Part shown: positions 1 to 8,504 of the stretch, one piece after another
Numbering within the stretch: the first letter of the stretch is position 1
How the letters are laid out: every line of letters starts with the position of its first letter
DNA from: Metabacillus lacus
Lineage (GTDB): Bacteria > Bacillota > Bacilli > Bacillales > Bacillaceae
Length of the DNA: 61,992 nucleotides
NCBI RefSeq assembly: GCF_009674805.1
Contig: NZ_WKKI01000020.1
Location: 1 to 61,992 of the forward strand
Direction of reading: 5' to 3'
The notes under the pieces: generated by a model
What the model saw: only the letters and a program-made list of their open reading frames with translations
Told to the model about the DNA's origin: nothing
Databases searched by the model: none
Translations under genes and position numbers: made by a program

Positions 1-304
1 TCCGTCCAAGCCATCTTATGCTTGTCAGGGCTGAGCGGGCGCCTTCCGCTTTTCGGTTTGTCCAGCTCCAGGCGCCAACGGCTCGAGGTCATAAGCCATC
101 TTGATCAAGAGGTCAAAGAGCGACCTCATGCCCAAGCTGTCTTATGCTTGTCGCCGTTGAGCGGGCGCCTTCCGCTTTTCGGTTTGTCCAGCTCCGGCAG
201 CTAGGCCCTCGAGGTCATAAGCCAATCATCTCAAAAAGGCAAAGAGCGCCTTTTAGAGATGCTCGTCTTATGCTTGTCGGGCCTGGCAAGCTGCCTGCGC
301 TTTT
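1..304. repeat. Cluster of ~125-bp structured repeats (copies A-C)
   Basis: No gene is visible here. A partial copy (about 1-54) is followed by two full copies (about 55-180 and 181-304). Each full copy starts near TTGTCCAGCTCC, has CGAGGTCATAAG and CTTATGCTTGTC as inner arms, and ends CGCTTTTC. Copies fold as a long imperfect hairpin. The innermost stem is GAGGTC/GACCTC in copy B and AAAGGC/GCCTTT in copy C, around the same loop AAAGAGC. The outer arms also change together: GGCGCC with AACGGC in B against GGCAGC with GGCCC in C. The same family occurs at 13589-13885 and 61145-61500. The last copy runs into the stop codon of the minus-strand gene ending at 305. Short open frames in this cluster are by-products of the repeat. 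Confidence 0.85.
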
Positions 305-1231
305 CTAGTTAAAAAGATCACTAGACAGATACCTTTCACCTGTGTCACAGGCAATACATACGACGATTTCTCCTGGTTGGAGCCGTTTGGCTACTTCAAT
401 GGCTGCAAAGCAGGCTGCACCTGAGGAGGGACCTACTAGAATGCCTTCTTCTCTTGCAAGTCTTCTCGTAATGTCATAGGCCTCTTCATCTTTGATTTGG
501 AGAATTTCATTGTATACGTCCTGGTTCAGTATGGCAGGAATGAAGCCGGGACTTGTGCCGACCAGCTTGTGCTTGCCCGGTTTTCCTCCTGATAGAACAG
601 GGGAGCCTGCCGGTTCTACTACGTGAACGGAAAGTTCAGGATATGTTTTTTTAAGTTCTTCGCCGGTACCCGTAATTGTTCCGCCGGTTCCGGATGTTGC
701 AACAAATGCTGATAAAGGTTTGCCGATTTTCTCCATTGCTGTGACAATTTCTTTTGCCGTAGTGCGACGGTGGGCATCTGGATTAGCAGTATTATCAAAC
801 TGCATCGGCAAATAGCTGTTTTCTATGCTCTCTGCCAGTTCCTTTGCTTTAGCAATGGCACCAGGCATTTTTTCGTCACCCGGCGTAAGAACAACCTCTG
901 CACCATATGCTTTTAGTAGATTGATTCGTTCTGCTGTCATCGTATCCGGCATGACAAGAATGGCTTTATACCCTCTTGCAGCAGCATTCATTGCCAGTCC
1001 AATCCCGGTATTTCCGCTGGTAGGTTCTATAATCACAGAACCATCCTTAAGAAGGCCTTGTTTTTCAGCTTCAACAATCATATTAAAAGCAGCTCTGTCT
1101 TTTACACTTCTGCTTGGATTGTAAAACTCCAGCTTCAGATAAATATCTGCTCCCTGATCTGGACATACCCTGTTCAGCTTCACGAGAGGGGTATCACCTA
1201 TCAGTTCAGCTATATTGTTTGCGGTTTTCAT
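305..1231 (-). CDS. ytkP: Cysteine synthase family PLP enzyme (YtkP-like)
   Basis: A 308-residue fold-type II PLP enzyme of the O-acetylserine sulfhydrylase/cystathionine beta-synthase family. Visible motifs are SVKDR, where Lys44 should bind PLP; PTSGNTG (about 70-76), which binds the substrate carboxylate; the glycine-rich phosphate loop SGTGGTITGTG (about 180-190); and a C-terminal GPSSGAA. Length is normal for the family. A ribosome site AGAGGTG precedes the ATG. In B. subtilis this position, beside thpR, is held by ytkP, a CysK paralogue whose substrate is not settled; it may make cysteine or a related amino acid. The neighbour thpR is divergent. The TAG stop lies exactly at the edge of a structured repeat. 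Confidence 0.88.
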   Translation of the reverse strand: MKTANNIAELIGDTPLVKLNRVCPDQGADIYLKLEFYNPSRSVKDRAAFNMIVEAEKQGLLKDGSVIIEPTSGNTGIGLAMNAAARGYKAILVMPDTMTAERINLLKAYGAEVVLTPGDEKMPGAIAKAKELAESIENSYLPMQFDNTANPDAHRRTTAKEIVTAMEKIGKPLSAFVATSGTGGTITGTGEELKKTYPELSVHVVEPAGSPVLSGGKPGKHKLVGTSPGFIPAILNQDVYNEILQIKDEEAYDITRRLAREEGILVGPSSGAACFAAIEVAKRLQPGEIVVCIACDTGERYLSSDLFN

Positions 1232-1391
1232 AAAGCACCTCTCTTATCATGAATAGTTAAGGTGAATTTTATCATAATATCCAGTAATGCATGCAAGAGA
1301 TGCCTGCCTACAAGAAGAGTATGCCTCTTCCTTTATGAAGGCATCCTTTTTTGTTAAAATTAGTTAACCATGAACTGAAAGGAATAAGATT

Positions 1392-1958
1392 ATGAACAAT
1401 CACTTTTTTATAGCAGCTGCCCTGCCGGAAAATCTCTCACTTGCCATACAGAATTGGCATCAGCAATTTTTTAATAAGAGTGATTTTCATAAATGGGTTC
1501 ATCCGCTGGACTATCACATCACCCTTGCTTTTCTGGGAAGCCCTTCTTCTTCTGAACAGCTGAAGAAAACAGCAGAAAGTGTTATGAGAGAAGCAGCCCT
1601 CCTGCAGCCCTTCTCACTGGAAATCCATGGTGCAGGGACGTTTGGACAAAATAAGGCTCCAAGGATTCTATGGACTGGTGTCAAAGCTTCCCAACAGCTG
1701 AATGAGCTGAGGCAAAGCGTTTACTCAATCTGTGAGGAGCATGGCTTTCAGCTTGATAAAAGATCATTCAACCCTCATATCACTCTTGCAAGAAAGTGGA
1801 AGGGTGCCGGAGAATTCAAGCTTCCGGAATCCGCAGTAACAGAGCTGAACAGCAGCCGATTTTCTTTTCAAGTGAAAGAAGCTGTATTGCTTCAAACCTT
1901 TATGGATGAAACACCAAAATATAAAGCGGCCGCAGAGTTTCCTCTTGAAGGAGGCTGA
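1392..1958 (+). CDS. thpR: RNA 2',3'-cyclic phosphodiesterase ThpR (2H family)
   Basis: A 188-residue 2H phosphoesterase. The two catalytic HxTL motifs are plain: HITL at residues 42-45 and HITL at 129-132, at the usual spacing. Family members open 2',3'-cyclic phosphate RNA ends to a 2'-phosphate; the older name is 2'-5' RNA ligase (LigT). The ATG follows AAAGGAATAAG. It is followed after 4 bases by the cidA-like gene, so the three genes to 3026 are probably co-transcribed. Corresponds to B. subtilis YtlP. The physiological RNA substrate in Bacillus is not clear. Confidence 0.9.
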   Translation: MNNHFFIAAALPENLSLAIQNWHQQFFNKSDFHKWVHPLDYHITLAFLGSPSSSEQLKKTAESVMREAALLQPFSLEIHGAGTFGQNKAPRILWTGVKASQQLNELRQSVYSICEEHGFQLDKRSFNPHITLARKWKGAGEFKLPESAVTELNSSRFSFQVKEAVLLQTFMDETPKYKAAAEFPLEGG

Positions 1959-1962
1959 AAAC

Positions 1963-2346
1963 ATGGCTAAATATCTAAAAATTTTCCTGCAGATTATGCT
2001 TTTGGCTGTCATTTATGCTCTTGGCAGCCTTTTGCAAGCTGGTTTGGGCTTACCTGTGCCGGGAAGCATCATTGGAATGGTTCTTCTGTTTGCAGCGCTC
2101 GTATTCAACGTGATTCCTCAAAACTGGATAGAAGAAGGAAGCACATTTTTGCTAAAGCACCTTACTTTGCTCTTTATTCCTGCAACAGTAGGTTTAATAG
2201 ATTACTTGGATCTTTTCAGCGGGATTAACAGCATCACCTTAATCATCGTGATCTTCAGTACTGCACTTGTTATGACATGCTCTGCTTTCCTCTGTCAGAT
2301 GCTGGCAGGTTTCGGAAAAGAAAAAAGCGAGAAGGTGAATATATGA
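1963..2346 (+). CDS. CidA/LrgA family holin-like membrane protein
   Basis: A 127-residue, four-helix hydrophobic protein of the CidA/LrgA family, with the conserved GLPVPGSIIGM segment after the first helix. Start chosen at ATG 1963 because GAAGGAGG ends 8 bases upstream; longer in-frame reading overlaps thpR. It overlaps the following CidB-type gene by ATGA, the normal arrangement for this two-component membrane system. Family members were described as murein hydrolase export modulators; some Bacillus pairs act in pyruvate uptake or overflow metabolism. Which applies here cannot be read from sequence. No LytS/LytT-like regulator is adjacent. Confidence 0.85.
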   Translation: MAKYLKIFLQIMLLAVIYALGSLLQAGLGLPVPGSIIGMVLLFAALVFNVIPQNWIEEGSTFLLKHLTLLFIPATVGLIDYLDLFSGINSITLIIVIFSTALVMTCSAFLCQMLAGFGKEKSEKVNI

Positions 2347-3026
2347 TTTTGTTTTCACTTTCTATGGTCATGCTGACAGCATCAGCTTATTTTCTATCCA
2401 GAAAATTATATAGCCGCCTCCCGCATCCTTTGCTTGTGCCAATTGTCACTAGTACAGCTGCTATTATTCTGGTTCTCCTGCTGTTGAACATTCCCTACAG
2501 CAGCTATATGGCGGGCGGAAAGCTGATAGATATTTGGCTGGGACCAGCTGTTGTTGCCCTGGCTTTTCCGCTTTATCGTTATCGCAGCACCCTGTTTGCT
2601 TATTTCGCACCAGTCATTGCCGGAATTTTAATAGGTACCGTTGTTGGAATTGTCAGCGGAGTCTATTTGTCTCTTCTTTTCAGGGTGGATCTGGAACTAA
2701 TTCTCTCATTGGCACCTAAATCGGTGACAACTCCTGTGGCAATGAGCATTTCAGAAGGAATTGGAGGTATTCCTCCTTTAGCAGCCGTGTATGTGATGTG
2801 TGCAGGTATTTCAGGAGCGATGTTTGGTCCCCCTCTTTTGAAAGTGCTGCGCATCAGGGACAGTGTTGCAGCAGGAATCGGACTCGGGGCCGCTTCTCAC
2901 GGGATTGGAACTGCGAAGGCCCTGGAACTTGGCGAGCTGGAGGGGGCAGCAAGTTCCATATCAATGTCACTTAGCGCTTTGTTTGCAGCTTTGCTCTGTC
3001 CGATCATTATTTCTATTATTCTTTAG
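2343..3026 (+). CDS. CidB/LrgB family membrane protein
   Basis: A 227-residue multi-helix membrane protein of the LrgB/CidB family. Conserved blocks visible are PKSVTTPVAMSISEGIGGIPPL and, near the C-terminus, GIGLGAASHGIGTAKALE. Start set at ATG 2343, which overlaps the TGA of the CidA-like gene (ATATGA), implying translational coupling. The B. subtilis block I compare with does not, as I recall, have a Cid pair between thpR and ytlQ, so this is a lineage-specific addition. It probably forms a complex with the preceding protein. Confidence 0.86.
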   Translation: MILFSLSMVMLTASAYFLSRKLYSRLPHPLLVPIVTSTAAIILVLLLLNIPYSSYMAGGKLIDIWLGPAVVALAFPLYRYRSTLFAYFAPVIAGILIGTVVGIVSGVYLSLLFRVDLELILSLAPKSVTTPVAMSISEGIGGIPPLAAVYVMCAGISGAMFGPPLLKVLRIRDSVAAGIGLGAASHGIGTAKALELGELEGAASSISMSLSALFAALLCPIIISIIL

Positions 3027-3049
3027 CGGTAAAGGGGTTGTATCTTCCA

Positions 3050-4048
3050 TTGGCTCAACTTATTAAACTAGCAGACTATATAACAAGATATGAAACTGAC
3101 ATATACAGATATCCCGGACAGTTTATCCGACTGAAAAAACAGCAGTGGAAAAAAACATTTTCAGCATGGGAAGAGGGCAGTACAGAGAATCTGCTGAAGC
3201 AAAAGAAGCTGCAGCTGGAGAAAATGCCGCCCATAGAGAAGGAACATGCACTCAGGAAATTCAGAAAGCTGTTTAAAAAGAAATATGAAGAAACGAAGGC
3301 TCTCGAAGCACCCCAGATCCTTGAAGATTCAGCTGAAGATAGTATGGAGTTTGCTTTTGCCTCTCTTCCCAATAACGAAAAGGAGCTAAAACAGCTTTTT
3401 CTGGATCATATTTTTGATTTTCAGTTAAAATGGGCCAGTTCAACAATTTTCGAAACATCTTCCGTTGATTCAGTCTTTAAACGCGACAGCACATTAAAAT
3501 ATTTTCTTCAAACCCTGCCTGATCAGTATCTTCTGCTCTACCGCCCGGTTTTTCAAATGAAAAAGGCATCAGTGGAACTTGAGATCATTTTAATCAGTCC
3601 CCGAGAAATTCTTTGCATCACCATGCTGGAGGGGCAGGATAATGCTTTGTTTGTTGAGTCCAAAGATCACTTTTGGCTGAAAAAAGCAGGCGGAGGAGAA
3701 AAAAAAGTACTGAATCCGTATTTGTCGCTCAATAGAATGGGAAATATCGTCTCTTCTGTTTTACATGATGTTCACGACAGATTGCCCGTTAAAAAAATGC
3801 TTTTGTCAAGAAATGGCTACATTGAAGCAAATCAGAAACCATTTGATGTGGATATTATTGATAAGAGAAATTTTCAAAGCTGGTACAACAGTAAAAAATC
3901 ATATGCCTCCCCAATCAAACATAATCAGCTGAAGTGTGCAAAAAGCCTTTTGATTCATTGCAGGAGCAATGGATGGAAAAGAACAGAATGGAATCGTACA
4001 CCCCCTGTTGTACTTTCAAAAAGCAGCAGCGAGACTGATGGAAACTAA
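3050..4048 (+). CDS. ytlQ: NERD-domain protein (YtlQ-like)
   Basis: About 332 residues. The N-terminal third is charged and probably helical, rich in K/E. The middle holds a NERD-like (nuclease-related) block: an LEIILISPREIL strand pattern followed by a conserved VLNPYLSLNRMGNIV segment. NERD proteins resemble restriction-type nuclease folds, but activity is unproven for this family. No ATG fits. I prefer TTG 3050, giving MAQLIKLADYI, with AAAGGGG 12 bases upstream; TTG 3038 sits directly against that site with no spacing. It lies in the YtlQ position of the B. subtilis order. A terminator-like hairpin and a GC-rich element follow the stop. Confidence 0.72.
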   Translation: MAQLIKLADYITRYETDIYRYPGQFIRLKKQQWKKTFSAWEEGSTENLLKQKKLQLEKMPPIEKEHALRKFRKLFKKKYEETKALEAPQILEDSAEDSMEFAFASLPNNEKELKQLFLDHIFDFQLKWASSTIFETSSVDSVFKRDSTLKYFLQTLPDQYLLLYRPVFQMKKASVELEIILISPREILCITMLEGQDNALFVESKDHFWLKKAGGGEKKVLNPYLSLNRMGNIVSSVLHDVHDRLPVKKMLLSRNGYIEANQKPFDVDIIDKRNFQSWYNSKKSYASPIKHNQLKCAKSLLIHCRSNGWKRTEWNRTPPVVLSKSSSETDGN

Positions 4049-4064
4049 AGTGCTGAAAAGCACT

Positions 4065-4258
4065 CAGACCGCAGGCGAACTCGAGGATTTCGAGATTGCC
4101 TGCGGTCTATTTTATTTTTAAGATATAGAACGAATACCAATGTGGTTAGTTTTCTACGGGGGGGACAAGTGAGACCCTACAGGAGCGTCAGCAATGAGAA
4201 GGGTTACCGCCCGCCCCCCGGAAAGCAAGCACCCGGAGCGAAAGCCTTTTCCACCATA
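4065..4258 (+). mobile_element. GC-rich dispersed element, copy 1
   Basis: A ~195-bp segment starting CAGACCGCAGG and running through CGCCCGCCCCCCGG and AAGCAAGCACCCGGAGC. The same element occurs in reverse at 52760-52967. The shared parts are the 5' hairpin, a TATTTTATTTTTAAGATATAG stretch, the GAATACCAA...GTGG block, and the 3' GC-rich tail; the middle differs. It sits directly behind the small hairpin GTGCTgaaaAGCAC after the ytlQ stop. No open frame or transposase is seen. The remainder up to the next gene (4259-4428) shows only a TATAAT box at 4387-4392 with a poor -35, a possible promoter for the lipid kinase. Confidence 0.7.
4066..4121 (+). terminator. Terminator hairpin carried at the 5' end of the GC-rich element
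   Basis: AGACCGCAGGC (4066-4076) pairs with GCCTGCGGTCT (4098-4108), with further pairing of CTCGA/TCGAG inside, followed by ATTTTATTTTT. It would end transcription from the thpR-cid-ytlQ direction. Confidence 0.75.
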
Positions 4259-4428
4259 CAGAATCTCGCTACCTTTTGTCGACAATCTAAGCGCCGCTTT
4301 TTTTGTGGATATCTGGGCTGATTCCTAACCTGCTGAGGGTGGAGAAGGCCGGATGGGAAAGGATTCCATAAGGTGCAACTTAAAGGTATAATAATTGGAA
4401 CTATATCTAAGGCAAAGCGGTGTAAAGA

Positions 4429-5364
4429 ATGAAGGATTTGGTATTTATTATTAATCCTGCTGCGGGAAACGGCAGGGGGGCTGGAACATGGAGAAAGGTT
4501 AAAAAAATTCTGGATCGGGATGGAGTTCAGTACCGGTCTTTTCAGACTGAATATCAGGGGCATGCAGAAATACTTGCCAGGCAGATTGCCTCACTCGGAA
4601 ACCACAGACTTCAATCGATAACGGGAATCGGCGGAGACGGTACCATACATGAAATAATTAACGGCCTTTCGGAATACGAGCATATCCATGTAGGTTATAT
4701 TCCTGCAGGTTCGGGGAATGACATAGCAAGAGGTTTTAAGACCTCAAAAAAACCAGCAAAAGCTCTAAAAAATATCTTAAAACAGCACAATAAAGGAAAA
4801 TGCAGGGTTTTTGACGGGGGCAGATTGTCCCTCGATCACTTTGGCAATCACAGGCTGTTTCTTAATAGTGCAGGCATTGGGCTTGATGCTGCTGTAACGG
4901 CTGCAGCCTCTCAGCTTCCTTTTAAAAATATGTTAAATAAAGCTAACTTGGGCTATCTTAGCTATGCAGCTGCTCTGCTGCATACGCTGCAAAGCTTCCA
5001 GCCCTGCAATATGGAAGCAGTCATTGACGGTAACAGTTTTCAATTTGAAAAGGTATGGCTGATTGCAGTGGCAAACCAGCCATATTACGGAGGCGGAATG
5101 AAGATCGCTCCCCAAGCGGTTCCTACAGATGGACTTTTACATATCACAGTCGTAAAGGAGATTCCGAAATGGAAGCTTCTGCTCCTGTTTGTAACCGTTT
5201 TTACTGGTAAACATACATTATTAAAAGAGGTAGAAATCCTCACATGCAAAGAGATTTTTTTAAGAAGCGAAGTGCCTTTGCCCGTTCAAGCAGATGGTGA
5301 AATAGCCGGTGAAACCCCGGTGATTGTATCAGTTCTTGCTTCCAGAATGAATCTCCTTACATAA
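4429..5364 (+). CDS. ytlR: Diacylglycerol kinase-family lipid kinase (YtlR-like)
   Basis: A 311-residue DAGK catalytic-domain protein. NPAAGNGRG (9-17) and the nucleotide-binding GGDGT (68-72), followed by IHEIINGL, are diagnostic; GSGNDIARGF comes next. The C-terminal half has the beta-sandwich typical of YegS/BmrU-like kinases, including a PYYGGGMKIAP-type segment. It phosphorylates a lipid (diacylglycerol or a sphingosine-like analogue), or possibly is inactive; the exact substrate is not readable. Sits between ytlQ and amyX as in B. subtilis. Confidence 0.85.
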   Translation: MKDLVFIINPAAGNGRGAGTWRKVKKILDRDGVQYRSFQTEYQGHAEILARQIASLGNHRLQSITGIGGDGTIHEIINGLSEYEHIHVGYIPAGSGNDIARGFKTSKKPAKALKNILKQHNKGKCRVFDGGRLSLDHFGNHRLFLNSAGIGLDAAVTAAASQLPFKNMLNKANLGYLSYAAALLHTLQSFQPCNMEAVIDGNSFQFEKVWLIAVANQPYYGGGMKIAPQAVPTDGLLHITVVKEIPKWKLLLLFVTVFTGKHTLLKEVEILTCKEIFLRSEVPLPVQADGEIAGETPVIVSVLASRMNLLT

Positions 5365-5432
5365 AGCACATAATCCTGCCTATTTTTGGTAATAATGGTA
5401 GTTATCTCAGCTGAAAAGGGAGAGAAATCGCG

Positions 5433-7559
5433 ATGTTGTTTATTGACCGCAAGTATAAAGCATATTTGGATGGCTGGAATTGCATAACGGTACTAATCCC
5501 CTTGGATGACTTTGAAGATGAACAAAAAGTCTTTTATTTGCATCTGCAAGAAAAGAAAATTCAACTTAAGATCGATCACTCTTTTAAAGTGGAGAAATAT
5601 ATGAAGTATAGCTGCAGCTTTCAAGAAGCTTTCCCTTTTGGAGAAGTTTGCTATATGGAAGACGAGGCTGGAGTCAAGACGGATGTCCAAATTGGAGCGG
5701 TCATTCGTACAAAAGAGTTTGATGAAGCCTTTTATTATGAGGGCAGACTTGGACCTCAGTATGATAATGGCGAAATTGTGTGCAAGCTGTGGGCACCCGC
5801 TGCAACTTCTGTCAAACTTAAACTGATTCATCCTGTGACAAACGAAGAAAAGCTCTTTACTTTAACAAGGGGAGATAAGGGCGTATGGAGAAGCAGTATC
5901 AGCAGCAAATACCTCCAATGGACTTACACTTTTCTTGTTTGCAACAATTTGATCTGGAAAGAGGCTGAAGATCCATATGGAGCTGCTGTGACCGTTAATG
6001 GTACAAAGAGTGTTCTGCTGGATCCCCGCAGTATAATCGTGGAAAAATATGAAGTGCCTGCGCTTCAAAAGCCTACTGACGCCGTTATCTACGAGCTTCA
6101 TATCAGGGATTTTTCCATTCATCCAGACAGCGGAATCCAAAATAAAGGAAAGTATGCTGCGTTTTCTGAGGTAATGACCGCAACACATTCAGGATTTTCC
6201 ACAGGTATAGCTTATTTAAAGGAAATGGGAGTCACACACATTGAGCTTCTTCCTTTTAATGACTTTGGGGGAGTCGATGAAGAGCATCCGGAAAAAAGTT
6301 ATAATTGGGGATACAATCCGCTGCATTTTAATGCTGTAGAGGGAAGCTACTCAACAGATCCCCATAACCCCGGCACTAGAATTCAGGAAGCAAAAGAAAT
6401 GGTTCAGCAGCTTCATCAGCACGGTTTTAAAGTAATCGCTGATGTCGTGTATAATCATGTGTTTCTTCGTGAAACCTGCCCTTTTGAAAAAACAGTTCCA
6501 GGTTATTTCTTTCGCCATGATGAAAATGGATTTCCTTCAAACGGAACAGGAGTAGGAAATGATATAGCGTCTGAAAGAAAAATGGTTCAAAAATATATTT
6601 GCGATTCTATCGCCTATTGGATTGAGCAATATGATGTAGATGGGTTTCGCTTTGACCTGATGGGAATTTTAGATACAGAAACAATGAACAAAATACAGAG
6701 TATTGCCCGGACGTTCAAAAGCGATATACTGATTCTCGGAGAAGGCTGGGACCTGCCTACACCTTTGGCGCATGATCGTAAAGCCACAATGGCTAATTCG
6801 GGAGCAATCAAAGACATCGCCTTTTTTAATGACCGCTTTCGGGATGTGATTAAAGGAAGCACTTTTCAAGCGGAAGATTGCGGATTTGCCTTGGGAAATG
6901 AGCATACAGATGATGAAGTAAAACAGCTTGTGGCCGGTTCAAAGCATTATTTCTCGTTAACCCCTTCAACAGCCGTTAATTATGTGGAATCTCATGACAA
7001 CCATACTTTCTGGGATAAAGCACTGCTGTGCAGAGGCGATATGGAAGAACAGGAGTTGAGGGAGAGGCAGAAGCTTGCGACTTCCATGGTTCTTCTTTCG
7101 CAGGGCATTCCTTTTTTGCATGCGGGACAAGAGTTTTATCGAACAAAAAAAGGTGAAGAAAACAGCTATCAGTCCCCTGACGACATTAACCGGCTGGACT
7201 GGGAGAGAAGAGAGGCATATGCTGAGGATATCAAATACATTCAAAAGCTCATTGCCCTCAGGAAAGAGAATGGAGCTTTCCGGTTTGCCGATCAACAGCA
7301 AATTGACCAGCATATAGATATTGGGAGCTGCGGCAGAGGCAAGATTGTCATCCACTATCATCATATTCAGGATTACTGCCCTTGGAACTGCATGATTGTT
7401 GTTTTTAGCAGTACAAGGAATAGGGAAGTGCTCCCTCTCCCATCATCCGGCTGGAAGATCTTCTGCACGCCTGACAGGGTGCATGAGGGAGGAACAATGG
7501 TGGAAAGCAGCGATCTATCTCTTGAGCAAATAGGAACTTATATTCTCTATAAAGAGTAG
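5433..7559 (+). CDS. amyX: Type I pullulanase (GH13)
   Basis: A 708-residue GH13_14 debranching enzyme that cleaves alpha-1,6 links in pullulan and branched dextrins. Motifs in order: YNWGYNP (about 290-296; type I pullulanases usually read YNWGYDP), region I DVVYNH (about 337-342), region II GFRFDLMG with nucleophile Asp near 408, region III GEGWD with acid Glu near 437, and region IV VESHDNH (about 518-524). An N-terminal CBM48-like domain precedes the barrel. No signal peptide, so it is intracellular and probably acts on maltodextrins or glycogen-like polymer. AAGGGAGAG lies before the ATG. It is followed by a strong hairpin at 7608. Confidence 0.93.
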   Translation: MLFIDRKYKAYLDGWNCITVLIPLDDFEDEQKVFYLHLQEKKIQLKIDHSFKVEKYMKYSCSFQEAFPFGEVCYMEDEAGVKTDVQIGAVIRTKEFDEAFYYEGRLGPQYDNGEIVCKLWAPAATSVKLKLIHPVTNEEKLFTLTRGDKGVWRSSISSKYLQWTYTFLVCNNLIWKEAEDPYGAAVTVNGTKSVLLDPRSIIVEKYEVPALQKPTDAVIYELHIRDFSIHPDSGIQNKGKYAAFSEVMTATHSGFSTGIAYLKEMGVTHIELLPFNDFGGVDEEHPEKSYNWGYNPLHFNAVEGSYSTDPHNPGTRIQEAKEMVQQLHQHGFKVIADVVYNHVFLRETCPFEKTVPGYFFRHDENGFPSNGTGVGNDIASERKMVQKYICDSIAYWIEQYDVDGFRFDLMGILDTETMNKIQSIARTFKSDILILGEGWDLPTPLAHDRKATMANSGAIKDIAFFNDRFRDVIKGSTFQAEDCGFALGNEHTDDEVKQLVAGSKHYFSLTPSTAVNYVESHDNHTFWDKALLCRGDMEEQELRERQKLATSMVLLSQGIPFLHAGQEFYRTKKGEENSYQSPDDINRLDWERREAYAEDIKYIQKLIALRKENGAFRFADQQQIDQHIDIGSCGRGKIVIHYHHIQDYCPWNCMIVVFSSTRNREVLPLPSSGWKIFCTPDRVHEGGTMVESSDLSLEQIGTYILYKE

Positions 7560-7573
7560 TTTTTCAGTTTTTC

Positions 7574-7602
7574 TTGACGAAATTTGTATGATAACGATAA
7601 AA
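7574..7602 (+). promoter_or_regulatory. Candidate SigA promoter just upstream of a hairpin
   Basis: TTGACG (7574-7579), then 16-17 bases, then GATAAA/ATAAAA (7596-7602). A start near 7608 would fall on the hairpin that follows, so the product would be a very short RNA or an attenuated leader of ytmP. Confidence 0.4.
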
Positions 7603-7607
7603 TTTAG

Positions 7608-7663
7608 TAGGATGGCTATTGTATGAACAGAGTTGATTTCCAATAGCCATCCTATTTATTTTT
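7608..7663 (+). terminator. 14-bp perfect hairpin with T-rich tail
   Basis: TAGGATGGCTATTG (7608-7621) pairs perfectly with CAATAGCCATCCTA (7641-7654) across a 19-nt loop and is followed by TTTATTTTT. Most simply the amyX terminator, though the loop is long. Confidence 0.75.
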
Positions 7664-7697
7664 AAAATATTCTACAAGAAATGATGGGTTGAAATTG

Positions 7698-8504
7698 ATG
7701 GAGAACTGGTTGGAACATCTATTAGGTAAAGAATGGGAGGTTTTCCCTGCTGGAGGCGCAACGGGAGAAGCATACTTCGCGCAGAAGGAAGGGCAAAAAC
7801 TCTTTTTAAAACGAAATAGTTCTCCCTTTTTGGCTGTGCTCTCAGCGGAAGGCATCGTTCCAAAACTGGTTTGGACAAAAAGAATGGAGAACGGTGATGT
7901 GATCACCGCCCAGCATTGGCTGAGCGGCCGCGAGCTGAAGGCTAAAGATATGGATGGGGAAAATGTGGCCCGGCTTCTTCATAAAATTCACAGTTCTAAG
8001 GAACTGCTTGAAATGCTGAAACGCATGGGCAAGCAGCCGCTTACTCCACATTCAGTACTAGATGATCTTAACCAGGCTTTGAAGTACGAACCGTACATAT
8101 TCCCGGAGATTTCTCAGGCTGTCCAATACCTTGAGAAAAATGTCCAGGAAGTGGATTTTGAGGACAAAGTTGTCTGCCATTGCGATATTAACCATAATAA
8201 TTGGATGCTGTCTGATCATCAGCAGCTTTACCTAATTGACTGGGATGGAGCAATGATTGCCGATCCTGCCATTGACCTTGGCCCCCTTCTGTATTCCTAT
8301 ATTAAGGAAGAGGACTGGGGAAGCTGGCTGTCTGCATACGGACTTGAGCTGACTGAGAACATGCTGAAAAGAATGTATTGGTATGTACTTGCCCAGGCCA
8401 TTACCTCCATACTTTGGAATAAAGCAAAAGACAATGTGAAGGAATTAGGCACAGGGCTTACTTCGCTGCAGGTGCTGCTATCAAAAATTCATCAGGAAAA
8501 CTGA
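7698..8504 (+). CDS. ytmP: Aminoglycoside/choline-kinase-like phosphotransferase (YtmP)
   Basis: About 268 residues with the APH fold. The catalytic loop HCDINHNNW (about 161-169) and the metal-binding IDWDGA (about 181-186) are present, followed by DPAIDLGPLL. The N-terminus has a short glycine turn (GGATGEAYF). Start placed at ATG 7698 (MENWLEHLLG), though TTG 7689 is in frame. Substrate unknown; family members phosphorylate small alcohols, sugars or drugs. It lies at the YtmP position and overlaps the convergent ytzH gene by 13 bases at the 3' ends. Confidence 0.82.
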   Translation: MENWLEHLLGKEWEVFPAGGATGEAYFAQKEGQKLFLKRNSSPFLAVLSAEGIVPKLVWTKRMENGDVITAQHWLSGRELKAKDMDGENVARLLHKIHSSKELLEMLKRMGKQPLTPHSVLDDLNQALKYEPYIFPEISQAVQYLEKNVQEVDFEDKVVCHCDINHNNWMLSDHQQLYLIDWDGAMIADPAIDLGPLLYSYIKEEDWGSWLSAYGLELTENMLKRMYWYVLAQAITSILWNKAKDNVKELGTGLTSLQVLLSKIHQEN

